Assembly (NCBI RefSeq): GCF_947489565.1
Contig: NZ_CANLEA010000003.1
Coordinates: forward strand, 62,001 to 126,000
DNA length: 64,000 nt
Origin: an uncultured Kordia sp.
GTDB taxonomy: Bacteria > Bacteroidota > Bacteroidia > Flavobacteriales > Flavobacteriaceae
Direction: 5' to 3'
Shown here: positions 1 to 8,667 of the stretch, piece by piece
How the letters are laid out: each line of letters opens with the position of its first letter
Numbering within the stretch: the stretch's first letter is position 1
Translations under genes and position numbers: made by a program
Notes under the pieces: model-generated
What the model was told of the DNA's origin: nothing
The model's database searches: none
What the model saw: only the letters and a program-made list of their open reading frames with translations

Positions 1-140
1 AAACCACTTCAGGAGCATTTTATGTATTGGAAATCAATTCTGGCGTGATGATTGAGCATTTTTTAAACAGCAATCCGCAAGAATATGATCGTGTGAAAAC
101 GATTTATGAAAAAGCGGTGTTACGAATGTTAAATATTTAG
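1..140 (+). CDS. C-terminal end of an ATP-grasp family protein (partial)
   Basis: An open frame runs in from the left edge (first full codon at 3) to a TAG at 138-140 and encodes about 45 residues. The segment reads FYVLEINSGVMIEHFL, the usual glycine/asparagine end of an ATP-grasp fold, where E and N of the E-x-N motif hold the metal and ATP phosphates. This suggests a RimK-like or peptide-ligase ATP-grasp enzyme. The substrate cannot be inferred because the substrate-binding region lies outside the window. About 95 bp without a gene follow. Confidence 0.55.
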   Translation, partial: TTSGAFYVLEINSGVMIEHFLNSNPQEYDRVKTIYEKAVLRMLNI

Positions 141-235
141 ATCTGAACGTAGCACTGTTATTACACTAAACATTTATGTTATATGTAACTTTATAAACTA
201 ATTACTGACATATACATATATAAACCATTTGCAGC

Positions 236-532
236 GTGAATCTTACCTATGTATTTTTAGTTATTTTATTTCTAGTATATTTTTTCTACACTTTTAACGT
301 GCAAAAAAAGATTACACTAAATATTGTCTTAACAAAAAGACAAAAGATTTTAAATTCAATACTGATTTGGTTGGTACCATTTGTTTGGTATTATCTCATT
401 AAAGATTTGATTACAGATGAAATCGAAATAATGACAAAAGAAAAAAGAAATAAACTACGAACAAAACATGATCGAAATCCTCATTCAAATGGAAATGTAG
501 GAACTTATTCTGGAGGAGATATGGGCTTTTAA
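236..532 (+). CDS. Small membrane protein, uncharacterised
   Basis: A 98-residue frame starting with GTG. I do not recognise a family. It has two hydrophobic segments, roughly residues 4-20 and 40-58 (the second Trp/Tyr-rich), followed by a basic, polar tail with an Asn/Gly-rich end (NPHSNGNVGTYSGGDMGF). This looks like a small two-pass inner-membrane protein with a soluble tail. It ends 8 bp before the stop of paaY, which is convergent. The GTG start and lack of recognisable homology keep confidence moderate. Confidence 0.5.
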   Translation: MNLTYVFLVILFLVYFFYTFNVQKKITLNIVLTKRQKILNSILIWLVPFVWYYLIKDLITDEIEIMTKEKRNKLRTKHDRNPHSNGNVGTYSGGDMGF

Positions 533-539
533 TTAAAGT

Positions 540-1136
540 TTATTTCCCCATAAAATCACGCAAGGTATCATAAAACGCTTCCTGTGTTGGACGTTCTTTG
601 GGAACTTCACGTAACGGCTCGACTTCGCGTAAAGTTTCATGACAATCGGCTGGTAATTGTTGATATAATTGTGTGCCTTTGGTTTTCCAAGCTATCATTT
701 CATCACTAACTTGTTTAATGACTTTTGCAGGATTTCCAACTACCAAACTACGTTTAGGAATGACAGTTTTTGCTTTGACAAACGCCATCGCACCAATGAT
801 ACTTTCATCACCAATTTCGGCATCGTCCATAATTACAGTGTTCATTCCAACCAACACATTTCGACCAATATTGGCACCGTGAATGATAGCACCGTGACCA
901 ATATGTGCACTTTCTTTCAATACAATCGATTTTCCTGGAAACATATGCACGGTACAATTTTCTTGTACGTTTACGCCATCTTCCAAGATAATTTCTCCCC
1001 AATCGCCACGAATAGCTGCTCCAGGTCCTATATAACAATCTTTCCCAATAATTACATTTCCTGTTACGGCTGCTAATGGATGTACAAAACTACTTTCGTG
1101 TACAACGGGAATGTATCCTTTAAATTCGTAGATCAT
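540..1136 (-). CDS. paaY: PaaY-type hexapeptide-repeat (gamma-carbonic-anhydrase-like) protein
   Basis: A 198-residue left-handed beta-helix protein built from imperfect [LIV]-G-x4 hexapeptides over about residues 10-145. It matches PaaY closely: the GDWGEI and VHMFPGKS regions, metal-type histidines in HIGHGAIIHG, VGMNTVIMD, and the C-terminal EPLREV signature. PaaY is a thioesterase that relieves CoA trapping by dead-end products of phenylacetate breakdown, so this gene belongs functionally with the paa cluster 11 kb away. An in-frame ATG two codons upstream (1142) exists. The start at 1136 is preferred because known PaaY proteins begin at the equivalent of MIYEFKGYIPVV. A GAAA-loop hairpin ends six bases before this ATG, as at three other paa-type genes here. 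Confidence 0.85.
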   Translation of the reverse strand: MIYEFKGYIPVVHESSFVHPLAAVTGNVIIGKDCYIGPGAAIRGDWGEIILEDGVNVQENCTVHMFPGKSIVLKESAHIGHGAIIHGANIGRNVLVGMNTVIMDDAEIGDESIIGAMAFVKAKTVIPKRSLVVGNPAKVIKQVSDEMIAWKTKGTQLYQQLPADCHETLREVEPLREVPKERPTQEAFYDTLRDFMGK

Positions 1137-1142
1137 ATTCAT

Positions 1143-1160
1143 TTCCCGTGAAAGCGGGAA
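1143..1160 (-). promoter_or_regulatory. Start-site hairpin upstream of paaY
   Basis: The + strand reads TTCCCGT-GAAA-GCGGGAA, a 7-bp stem with one G-T pair and a 4-base loop. In the transcript it is followed by ATGAAT and the paaY ATG. The same arrangement precedes the enoyl-CoA hydratase, paaC and paaB in this window. It may be a translational control hairpin or a REP-like repeat that lands next to start codons. Confidence 0.5.
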
Positions 1161-1353
1161 CCTTTTTTGTTTGTAATCTCAACAAAGATACTGCATTTTC
1201 GATTTACGAGCGAGCGTCTGTTTTTTGAAACCTTTCTGCAAAATTCCAAAATAACATTTCATGCGTTAAAATGTTAAATTTCTACAAATCACGCAGGTTT
1301 CTGTAAGTTTTCATGTAAAAAATGCTACTACATTCCTATAAAACTGAAAAGCT

Positions 1354-1644
1354 ATGAATCACACAACACCTTCGTGCATTATCCAAAAAGAAGATATTCC
1401 AACATTAAAATTTTCTAAAACAGAAATCTTACAAAGTCCAAGAAAAAGAAGTTTACGATCGTACTATTTAGATCGTGCTACAAAATTAGGAAACTTGTTA
1501 AAGAATAAAGTCACTATTTATTTTAAAGATCATACCGATCAATTAATGCAAGTAAACACAACTATTTGGGCTGTTACCACTGATTTTGTGGTTTTAAAAC
1601 AAGGCATTACCATTCCGAAGAGAAGTATTTTATATATTGATTAG
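1354..1644 (+). CDS. Conserved small flavobacterial protein, unknown function
   Basis: 96 residues, no signal peptide, basic. From memory, similar proteins with the pattern RATKLGNLLKNKV...TTIWAVT..FVVLKQGITIPKRSI occur widely in Flavobacteriia as uncharacterised proteins. The second half alternates hydrophobic and polar residues as in a small beta-barrel or Sm/PilZ-like fold, which is only an impression. It stands alone between divergent paaY and a repeat-filled spacer, 210 bp downstream of the paaY start. Confidence 0.6.
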   Translation: MNHTTPSCIIQKEDIPTLKFSKTEILQSPRKRSLRSYYLDRATKLGNLLKNKVTIYFKDHTDQLMQVNTTIWAVTTDFVVLKQGITIPKRSILYID

Positions 1645-1685
1645 TAAGCGAGTTTTCACATCTGAAGCTTGCTATAATTTCTAAG

Positions 1686-1741
1686 TTGTTCTCGATACAA
1701 TTTTCTCCATTTTATTCCGAAAATCACTCGAACTGACGTTT
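1686..1741. repeat. Dispersed repeat B, single arm
   Basis: Begins with GTTCTCGATACAATTTT and ends with CACTCGAACTGACGTT. The same words form both arms of the large inverted repeat at 11624-11750, so this is one arm of that element. It lies in the 235-bp spacer between the 96-residue gene and the end of the TonB-receptor gene, just before repeat A. Confidence 0.6.
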
Positions 1742-1750
1742 AGCACCTTA

Positions 1751-1862
1751 ATACGTCATTACGAGGAAACATGACGAAGTAATCTGCCGATCGCATATAA
1801 GAGTTTGTATTTGAAACAAACAGATTGCCACGAATTTCCTCTAAATTCTCGCAATGACGTTT
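1751..1862. repeat. Dispersed inverted repeat A, copy 1
   Basis: The ends are ATACGTCATTACGAGG and TCTCGCAATGACGT, which are complementary. Internal words (ATGACGAAGTAATCTG, CAGATTGCCACGAATTTC) recur in copies at 5799-5886 and 11769-11885. This copy is in the opposite orientation to the other two. With copy 2 it brackets the sigma/FecR/TonB-receptor operon. Confidence 0.7.
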
Positions 1863-1879
1863 TAAAGAAGTTTCAACAC

Positions 1880-4237
1880 CTAAAAATTCACGCGAAACAC
1901 CATATTCAACGTTGTTCCCAAACCGATATCTGTTTGTTCTACCAATTGTTGCGTAGTATCGCCTTCAACTCTGTACAATTTATCAATCTCATTTTCTCTG
2001 TTGTATAGATTGATTACTGACACGCCAAATCGCGCTTTGATGTTTTTTTCTTTCTGTAGATAGAAATCATACAGCACACTTGCATCCAATCGATGATACG
2101 CTGGCAATCGCTTGTTATTTTGATCTTCATAAATGATTTCAACATCTGTATTGCCTTCATCATCTGTAAATTCTATAATGTCAGCAGCCTGTGTAAATGG
2201 TTTTCCCGTAGTATATTGCCATCCAAAAGCAAACTCGAAATTCTTGTAATTAAAGGTATTTGACAATGATAAAACATGTCGTTGGTCAAAGTTTCCAAAG
2301 AAAGTTCCTGCTTGTAAGTTTGGAAATCGGAAGTCGTTTTGACTTAGTGAATAGCCCAACCAAAAACTCGTTTTTTTAATTCTCTTTTTTACCAATACAT
2401 CGACTCCGTACACAGTGCTATTTCCAGAAATATAATCTTCTGCAATTTGATTTGCCGTGCGAAAACCTCGTGTAAAAGAAGTAAGTCCTTTAATGCGTTT
2501 GTAATACCCTTCTACATCTAACTTCCAACCATTTTTTGCGAATTCAAATCCTGTGGTTATTTGTCGATTGGACAATATTGGAACATCTTCTTTGTCTGCC
2601 AAGGCCCAAATTTCATTGCTTAATCCTAATTCGTTAAATTCAAATGTCAACAACTGACTTATGGCTTGATTCCGTAATTCTGCGGAAGCTTTCACTTTCC
2701 AATAATCATCAAATGCATACTCGCCATACAAACGCGGTTCTAGATAAATATCTTGAAAGTCCGAAAAATAATTTCCGCGCAATCCAACTCTCAAAAACCA
2801 ATGCGCATCCGCATATTTATATTCTGTAAATGCGCTGTGTACGGTTTGTTCACTGCGTACAATTTCATTTCCTGTAAAATCTTGTCCAGCTTCTATAATA
2901 TCATAATTGACTTTATAGTCTGAAAACTCATATCCTACAGTAAATGTATGTGCTTTTTTGGGACGATAACTCACTTGTGCAATTCCTCCAAAATCATTGA
3001 TGATATTTTCTTTGCGATATGATTCGTTATCGACTCCTGCAACAAAATCACGGAAGGTATTTTCCAATTCATATTTTGAATACTGAACTTTTAGGTCTGT
3101 TTCCCATGAATCACCATATTTTCCATTCCATTGAAAACTCAAGCCATTATTTTGAAGTTTTAATGCATCTGCTGAACCTTCTCGTTCCACATTTTCACTT
3201 GCGTGATTTAGACTGTTGTTGATCAATAATGTACTGACGCTAAGTTTATGGTCTTCATGCGGTTGATAAAGTATTTTTCCAAAGAAATCTGTGAAGTAAA
3301 ATTTATTTTCAAGAATGTTCAATTCTTCTTCGACGCGAATGTTATTAATTTCTTCGATTTTGGTATGTTGAAATACACGATCACTGAGCGAATTGAAAGT
3401 AAACGAATCCCAAACATCGGTCAGCGATCTTCTTCCCGAGACAATAATTCCCAATGTATCTTTTATGATCGGAACTTTCACAAAAGCATCTGCATTAATG
3501 GTTGTTGTTCCAATACCACCCGAAAATTCATCTGGAACTTTTCCAAACGATTGCATGTCAATAATTCCAGCTACACGCGAACCATATTTGGTACTTGCGC
3601 CACTTTTAAATACATCAACACGTTCGGTAATGTGTGGATTGAACGGCGAAATCATTCCAAAAAAATGTCCACCGTGATACATGGTAATTCCATCAAACAA
3701 TACCAAATTCTGATCGGGCGTTCCTCCGCGAATGTGCAATGCTGAAGCTGATTCCGTTGGACTCGAAATGCCTGGAATACGCTGTAAACTTTGTAAAATA
3801 TCTGGTTCGGTTAATCCTGCCAAAATATTCAGCTTATTCGGTTGTAGCGTAATGGCTTTGTTTATTTTATTTTGATCAAATCCTGAAGTCACATATTCGG
3901 AAACAATCACCACTTCATCCAAACTATATTGACGAATAGCATCTTTTGCAACCGCAGCAGCTTCCGTAATTACAAAATTCTCCGCATCAATTTCAGTGAT
4001 TTCTACTTGCTGTTTTGCTTCTATAACGGAGAGCATTTCTGACAATGTTGCCATTCCATTATAGGAAATAAAAATTCCTTGAAGCGTAGCTGTATTGTAT
4101 GAAAAACGCACTTGAAAACGCTGTTCCAAATCGCGAATTACGTCTGAAAGTGGTTTTTCTTGATATCGTATATTTTGTTCTTGTGCATTCGCTAGGAATA
4201 CAAACAGGCAAAAACAATACGCTAAAAGTTTTTTCAT
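1880..4237 (-). CDS. TonB-dependent outer-membrane receptor with STN domain
   Basis: 785 residues. A signal peptide (about 1-18, ending FLANAQ) is followed by a secretin/TonB N-terminal (STN) signalling domain at about 25-90 (DVIRDLEQRFQVRFSYNT), a plug domain from about 125 (LQRIPGISS, LHIRGGTPDQNLVLFDGI) and a 22-strand-type barrel ending in Phe (MVFRVNF). The STN domain normally contacts a FecR-type anti-sigma factor, and the FecR gene overlaps this start by 1 bp, so this is a substrate-sensing transducer with the two upstream genes. No SusD partner is adjacent, which argues for an iron chelate or small ligand rather than a polysaccharide. The ligand is not deducible. Confidence 0.88.
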   Translation of the reverse strand: MKKLLAYCFCLFVFLANAQEQNIRYQEKPLSDVIRDLEQRFQVRFSYNTATLQGIFISYNGMATLSEMLSVIEAKQQVEITEIDAENFVITEAAAVAKDAIRQYSLDEVVIVSEYVTSGFDQNKINKAITLQPNKLNILAGLTEPDILQSLQRIPGISSPTESASALHIRGGTPDQNLVLFDGITMYHGGHFFGMISPFNPHITERVDVFKSGASTKYGSRVAGIIDMQSFGKVPDEFSGGIGTTTINADAFVKVPIIKDTLGIIVSGRRSLTDVWDSFTFNSLSDRVFQHTKIEEINNIRVEEELNILENKFYFTDFFGKILYQPHEDHKLSVSTLLINNSLNHASENVEREGSADALKLQNNGLSFQWNGKYGDSWETDLKVQYSKYELENTFRDFVAGVDNESYRKENIINDFGGIAQVSYRPKKAHTFTVGYEFSDYKVNYDIIEAGQDFTGNEIVRSEQTVHSAFTEYKYADAHWFLRVGLRGNYFSDFQDIYLEPRLYGEYAFDDYWKVKASAELRNQAISQLLTFEFNELGLSNEIWALADKEDVPILSNRQITTGFEFAKNGWKLDVEGYYKRIKGLTSFTRGFRTANQIAEDYISGNSTVYGVDVLVKKRIKKTSFWLGYSLSQNDFRFPNLQAGTFFGNFDQRHVLSLSNTFNYKNFEFAFGWQYTTGKPFTQAADIIEFTDDEGNTDVEIIYEDQNNKRLPAYHRLDASVLYDFYLQKEKNIKARFGVSVINLYNRENEIDKLYRVEGDTTQQLVEQTDIGLGTTLNMVFRVNF

Positions 4238-5172
4238 TAATGTGAACGAATTTCTACTGTTTTTCCTTCAGTAATAGTGTACGGAATTCCCATCGCAACA
4301 AATACTGTTCTTGCAGCTGATATAAGATTGTCATGTTTGAATCTTCCAGAAAAATAGATCTCTTTTAAATGCTCTTTCCCTGTGATTGTTATTCCATATT
4401 GACGCTCCATTTCCGCCACTACTTCTTTGATATTGACTTTATAAAAAGAACTTTCATTCAACAACCATTGTGGTTTTTCTTCATAAATATCATACTTTTC
4501 TAAGTTGCCTTTCTGCAATGAAATAGATTTTCCTTTGGTCAAAATAATAGTGTCACTATTTTTTAATTGCACTTTTACTTTCCCTTCATAACATTGTACA
4601 ATATAAGTATCAACTCTCGAATTTACAGAAAATTGTGTTCCCAAAACCGTGACATCTCCTTGATTGGAAGTTACGGTAAACGTCTCTCCTTTTTTGACTT
4701 TAAAGAATGCTTCTCCTTCTAAATTAAGCTTTCGATTGCTTTCCCAATTGAACGCTGTAAATGTTACTTTAGAATCAGCATTGAGTTGTACTTCTGAATC
4801 ATCTGGCAATTTAAATTCCGTTTGTTGTGCTACTTCCGTAGTGTAAATCGTTTCCTGAAACATAAACGTATAGCCCACAAAAAGTAGTACGCAAGCTGCA
4901 GCTGCGGCAAATATCCATCTTGGAACGAGTCGCTTTGCTTTTGTTGGTGTTTCTTCAATAATTTCCGCTTTGGATTCGTTTTGAATCTTTACTTGGAAAG
5001 CAGCATAATTTGCTTCCACATCAGGTTCAGAAAAAGAAGCCGTATCTAGCGTATCTAAAATCTTTGCATAATCAGCATAGTCTTCAGATTTCTGAAATTC
5101 TGCAAGTTCTGACTTGGTGAGTTCACCTGCCATCCAACGTGCTAAAAAGTTATCATCATAGTTCTGTTGCAT
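4237..5172 (-). CDS. FecR-family anti-sigma factor
   Basis: 311 residues. A short cytoplasmic N-terminus (FLARWMAGELTKSELAEF) resembles the sigma-binding region. One transmembrane segment lies at about 86-105 (RWIFAAAAACVLLFVGYTF). A periplasmic FecR domain follows (TEFKLPDDSEVQLNADSKVTF...LNLEGEAFFKVKKGETFTV), then a C-terminal DUF4974-like domain. It should hold the ECF sigma factor encoded 57 bp upstream and release it when the cognate TonB receptor binds ligand. Its stop overlaps the receptor start by one base, so the two are translationally coupled. Confidence 0.88.
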   Translation of the reverse strand: MQQNYDDNFLARWMAGELTKSELAEFQKSEDYADYAKILDTLDTASFSEPDVEANYAAFQVKIQNESKAEIIEETPTKAKRLVPRWIFAAAAACVLLFVGYTFMFQETIYTTEVAQQTEFKLPDDSEVQLNADSKVTFTAFNWESNRKLNLEGEAFFKVKKGETFTVTSNQGDVTVLGTQFSVNSRVDTYIVQCYEGKVKVQLKNSDTIILTKGKSISLQKGNLEKYDIYEEKPQWLLNESSFYKVNIKEVVAEMERQYGITITGKEHLKEIYFSGRFKHDNLISAARTVFVAMGIPYTITEGKTVEIRSH

Positions 5173-5228
5173 ATGCTATTTATTTTGGATTATATACGTA
5201 TAACCGCTTTGTCGAAAAAAAACCTATG

Positions 5229-5747
5229 TTAGAGTTTATAATTTTTTATACTACTTCGTAATTGTATCAATGCGCGTTGCATCCTTGTTTCCACTGATTT
5301 GACTGAAATTCCTAGCATTTCCGCGATTTCTTTATACTTCTTTTTTTCGATTCTGTTGAGTAAAAAAACTTCGCGCTGTTTTTCAGAAAGTGCATTAATG
5401 GCAGCTGTTAATTGCTGTTGAAATTCCTTTTCTCGCAATACAAAATCGGGATCTTCAATTTCCACATTGCGCTGTTTAACTTGTTTGTATTTCAGCACTA
5501 CTTTTTGATGTTCGTAAATATTGAAATACGCATTCTTTACAATGGTAAATAAATAGGAAACTGCTTTTTCGGGAGACACTTTTGCACAATTCTTCCAGAG
5601 TTTCACAAAAGCATCCTGCGTTAAATCGTCTGCCTGCGCTTCATCTTTACATTTGATATAAATGAAATTTCGAACCGTTGCGAATTGCTTCGTAAACACA
5701 TTTTTAAAAATCTGTTCGTCACAAACGTTTGTAAAGAGTTCTGGCAT
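5229..5747 (-). CDS. ECF-type RNA polymerase sigma-70 factor
   Basis: 172 residues with sigma region 2 at about 20-85 (DDLTQDAFVKLWKN, SYLFTIVKNAYFNIYEHQK) and region 4 at about 115-165 (ALSEKQREVFLLNRIEKKKYKEIAEMLGISVKSVETRMQRAL). This is the FecI-like group common in Bacteroidota. It is the first gene of a three-gene operon with FecR and the TonB receptor. It likely directs transcription of the receptor gene or an unlinked uptake locus when FecR releases it. Confidence 0.88.
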   Translation of the reverse strand: MPELFTNVCDEQIFKNVFTKQFATVRNFIYIKCKDEAQADDLTQDAFVKLWKNCAKVSPEKAVSYLFTIVKNAYFNIYEHQKVVLKYKQVKQRNVEIEDPDFVLREKEFQQQLTAAINALSEKQREVFLLNRIEKKKYKEIAEMLGISVKSVETRMQRALIQLRSSIKNYKL

Positions 5748-5798
5748 TGATGTTTTTTCTGGATTTATGTTGTAAATATAGGATTTTTATAAAAATAG

Positions 5799-5886
5799 AT
5801 ACGTCATTGCGAAAGTTATGAAAAAACTTGTGGCAATCTGTTTCTTTAGTCACAGATTACTTCGTCATGCTTCCTCGTAATGACGT
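5799..5886. repeat. Dispersed inverted repeat A, copy 2
   Basis: Begins ATACGTCATTGCGAAAG and ends CTTCCTCGTAATGACGTTT. It shares GTGGCAATCTGTTT and ACTTCGTCATGCTTCCTCG with copy 3. It fills most of the spacer between the divergent sigma factor and transglutaminase genes. Confidence 0.7.
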
Positions 5887-5913
5887 TTCACATGATTTAT
5901 ATTTTTTTCAAAA

Positions 5914-5948
5914 CCAAACATAGGGTAAATTTCACAGTTCCTGTTTGT
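5914..5948 (+). promoter_or_regulatory. Upstream box shared with the 10-kb locus, site 1
   Basis: Contains CCAAACATAGGGTAAA followed by TTCCTGTT, with AGGGTA (5922) and CCTGTT (5940) separated by exactly 12 bases. The site at 9977-10011 has the same words and spacing. AGGGTA lies 53 bp before the transglutaminase ATG. It is probably a regulator site or an extended promoter. Confidence 0.5.
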
Positions 5949-5974
5949 CTCGTAAATCCAATAATACAATCGTT

Positions 5975-7549
5975 ATGAGCAGACCTAAAAGTTTAACAAT
6001 CTCACTCGCAATTCTTTTTCTTTTTACGATTGGTTTGACTTGTTTTAAACTGAAACCAATTTCAAAATCGTACAATGAGTTTCTTCCAAAAGAAATATAC
6101 AATGTGTCGTATGACTTCTATTTTAAAGGAAAAGATTCCATGTTTGTAAAATCGTATTTACCACAAGATAACGAGCGACAACGTATTTCAGAAACTCCAC
6201 AAAAAGTAAAAAACAGTTCATTTTCTATTGTAAAAGAAGGTCAAAATCATCGTGGAATTTGGCGAACTACTCAAAAAAGAAACTTTCACACGGTACAATA
6301 CGGTTTTACATTTAAAGGCAAAGCTTTAAAATATGTGATCGCTGATGATTTATCGAAAAAATTAAATCGTCATGTGGATACAAAATATCTGAAACCATCA
6401 AAATATATAGAAGTTTTTCATCCGAAGATTAATAAACTTGCGAATAAACTAACCGCAACTACGTATGATTTAAAGAGTAGCATTACGGCATTGTATACGT
6501 ATGTCTACAAGATTCCTTCAGCTCCCATCAATCAGCGAACCAGCGCTTTGAATGCCCTAGAACAAAATTTGGCTTCTTGCAATGGAAAAGCACGATTGTT
6601 TGTGGCCATGTGTAGAAATCAAGGAATTCCTGCCCGCTTGAAAGGTGGATTGATCTTAGAAAATACACAGAAAAGAATTTCACATTTATGGGCAGAAGTC
6701 CACATTCAAGACAAATGGGTTCCGTTTGATGTATTGAATGGTCACTTTGCCTATTTGCCAGCGAATTATTTAGAGTTATACACAGGCGATCGCCCATTGA
6801 TTACACACTCAAAAGATATTTTGTTTGATTATAGTTACACGATTGAAAAAATGGATCATGTACCGTTTATCAACTCAGATGCGTACACAAAATTACAGAG
6901 CAATCCATTTACATTGATCAAATTGTCGGAAAGTGGAATTATTCCTAAAAAAGTGCTTAGTTTTTTATTGCTATTGCCATTGGCTGGATTGTTGATTTCC
7001 TTATTGAAAAATGTCATCGGATTGAAAACGTACGGCATCTTTTTACCTGTGTTGATTGCGTATACGTTAAGCATGATCGGATTCATTTCGGGAATCTCGC
7101 TATTCTTATGTATTACAGGATTGATTGCACTGTTTTCTATTCCGCTAAATCGTTGGGGATTGTTATATACGCCAAAAATCGTTGTGTTATTGACCTTAAC
7201 TGTACTTAGTATTTTAGTATTGATTTCGATCGGATTGTATTTTGAAATTTCTTGGTTGACGAAACTATCATTTTTCCCAATCATTGTGATTGTAATCATG
7301 TCCGAACGTTTTGCGCGTGCCATTGAAGAAGATGGTTATCAAAAAGCCGCAAGTACCATTGGACAAACCTTACTAGTAACTTCGTTTTGTTATTTAATTT
7401 TTGCCTCAAGCACCCTAAAAACCCTTGTATTAATTTTTCCCGAATTTATACTCGTAAGCTTGATGATTAATTTGTTTATCGGAAAATGGATTGGATTACG
7501 TGTGACGGAATATTTTCGTTTTAAACGGTTGATTTTCAATACCAATTGA
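5975..7549 (+). CDS. Membrane-bound transglutaminase-like protein (7TM_transglut type)
   Basis: 524 residues from the ATG at 5975; a TTG at 5945 is in frame but lies inside the conserved upstream box. An N-terminal transmembrane segment (about 7-25) is followed by an extracytoplasmic domain and a transglutaminase-like fold at about 160-260. The C-terminal half has several helices (LLLLPLAGLLISLL, ISLFLCITGLIALF, IVVLLTLTVLSILVLISIG). The family is known as an inactive transglutaminase fused to seven transmembrane helices, but here Cys202 (SCNGKA), His237 (SHLWAEVH) and Asp252 (VPFDV) match an intact papain-like triad. The next gene is the RimK-like ATP-grasp ligase that usually accompanies this family, so a joint envelope peptide modification is likely. 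The substrate is unknown. Confidence 0.8.
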   Translation: MSRPKSLTISLAILFLFTIGLTCFKLKPISKSYNEFLPKEIYNVSYDFYFKGKDSMFVKSYLPQDNERQRISETPQKVKNSSFSIVKEGQNHRGIWRTTQKRNFHTVQYGFTFKGKALKYVIADDLSKKLNRHVDTKYLKPSKYIEVFHPKINKLANKLTATTYDLKSSITALYTYVYKIPSAPINQRTSALNALEQNLASCNGKARLFVAMCRNQGIPARLKGGLILENTQKRISHLWAEVHIQDKWVPFDVLNGHFAYLPANYLELYTGDRPLITHSKDILFDYSYTIEKMDHVPFINSDAYTKLQSNPFTLIKLSESGIIPKKVLSFLLLLPLAGLLISLLKNVIGLKTYGIFLPVLIAYTLSMIGFISGISLFLCITGLIALFSIPLNRWGLLYTPKIVVLLTLTVLSILVLISIGLYFEISWLTKLSFFPIIVIVIMSERFARAIEEDGYQKAASTIGQTLLVTSFCYLIFASSTLKTLVLIFPEFILVSLMINLFIGKWIGLRVTEYFRFKRLIFNTN

Positions 7550-7561
7550 TATGAGATTCAG

Positions 7562-7664
7562 AGTACTTCTCGATACACACTCGAAGTGACGCTTGCTGCT
7601 CACCTAAAAAACCTACACGTCAGTTCAAGTGGCGAATCTGTGATTCGTTGTATCGAGAAATACT
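7562..7664. repeat. Inverted repeat related to repeat B
   Basis: Left end GTACTTCTCGATACA pairs with right end TGTATCGAGAAATAC. The interior has CACTCGAAGTGACG and CGTCAGTTCAAGTGG, variants of the repeat B words. It lies directly after the transglutaminase stop and could end its transcript. Confidence 0.55.
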
Positions 7665-7780
7665 TTGAATTCAATATCATTCTGCACGAACATTGAGAGA
7701 AGTCGAAATGTGATGCGGAATCCAAATTCATAACTAAATAGATTCCTACCTCCACAGGAATGACAAAAAAAAACAAAATC

Positions 7781-8647
7781 ATGCTCAAAAAACTCTTTAA
7801 AAAAAGTCTGGATAACAACTTTGAAGCCATGGGAATTAACGAACGAAATGTCTCGTTGATTTACCCAAACAATCAACGTAAGCATTACAAACTCGCGGAT
7901 GATAAAGTACTCACCAAAAATATTTTGGAAACTTATGATATTCCATGTGCAAAAACCTATGCCGTGATTGAACGTATTGGCGATATTATTCCGAAGTGGA
8001 AAAGTATTCAGCAGTATAAAAAGATTGCCGTAAAACCTGCGAATGGAAGTGGCGGCGGCGGAATTCAAATTCTCACAAAAAAAGAAGATGGTTGGTATCG
8101 CAATGGTGAATTGTATCCTGAAGAATCTATTTTTATGCACATGGCAAATATCATTATGGGTTGTTTTTCGCTGGGTTCAGACGATCGTGTGTTGATAGAA
8201 GCTTGTATAGAACCACATCCGTTTTTTCATGAAATCTACCCAGAAGGTGTTCCCGATTTTCGCGTGATTTTACTTCACGGAAAACCTATTATTTCTATGC
8301 TTCGTATTCCAACCGACATTTCAGATGGAAAAGCCAATTTACACCAAGGCGGTTTGGGCATCGGAATTGACATGCAGAAAGGCGAATTGCTACAAGCACA
8401 TGACGGACAAAACTATCATGATGTACATCCAGATAATGGCAACCAAATTAAAGGCAAAAAAATTCCATATTGGGAAGCGATTATAGAAATTTCTAAGAAT
8501 ACTGCTGCACATTTTCCGCTGCAGTATTTAGGCATTGACATTGTCATTGATAAAACCTTAGGTCCGTTGATTATGGAAATTAATGTACGTCCTGGATTGG
8601 GGATTCAGTTGGCTAATGGGGTTGGGATGAAGGTGGTTTTGAGTTAG
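7781..8647 (+). CDS. RimK-related (alpha-L-glutamate ligase-like) ATP-grasp protein
   Basis: 288 residues from the ATG at 7781. An earlier in-frame ATG at 7760 lies inside a dispersed CCTCCACAGGAATGAC repeat and is unlikely to be used. The ATP-grasp core shows the glycine-rich loop KPANGSGGGGIQI, PDFRVILLHGKPIISMLR, and the metal/ATP-binding end MEINVRPGLGIQLAN. This fits the alpha-L-glutamate ligase-like family that sits beside 7TM-transglutaminase genes in many bacteria. It would join an amino acid to a carboxylate using ATP. The acceptor is not known. It is cytoplasmic and probably works with the upstream membrane transglutaminase. Confidence 0.82.
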   Translation: MLKKLFKKSLDNNFEAMGINERNVSLIYPNNQRKHYKLADDKVLTKNILETYDIPCAKTYAVIERIGDIIPKWKSIQQYKKIAVKPANGSGGGGIQILTKKEDGWYRNGELYPEESIFMHMANIIMGCFSLGSDDRVLIEACIEPHPFFHEIYPEGVPDFRVILLHGKPIISMLRIPTDISDGKANLHQGGLGIGIDMQKGELLQAHDGQNYHDVHPDNGNQIKGKKIPYWEAIIEISKNTAAHFPLQYLGIDIVIDKTLGPLIMEINVRPGLGIQLANGVGMKVVLS

Positions 8648-8667
8648 TCTTGATAATATTAAACATA

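Noticed and set aside
669-1076. Open frames of 70-135 codons on the + strand over paaY
   Set aside because: They are shadows of a clear hexapeptide-repeat protein on the other strand and have no domain of their own. The same holds for the many other frames antisense to paaZ, the TonB receptor, paaJ, alaS and der.
5945-5974. TTG start of the transglutaminase gene
   Set aside because: It lies inside the conserved upstream box, and the ATG at 5975 gives a normal N-terminal membrane helix.
7760-7780. Upstream ATG of the ATP-grasp gene
   Set aside because: It is the GGAATGAC end of a dispersed hairpin repeat (CCTCCACAGGAATGAC).
7625-8140. 171-codon frame on the - strand over the start of the ATP-grasp gene
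   Set aside because: It runs through a repeat and through conserved ATP-grasp coding sequence; composition is that of a reversed coding strand.
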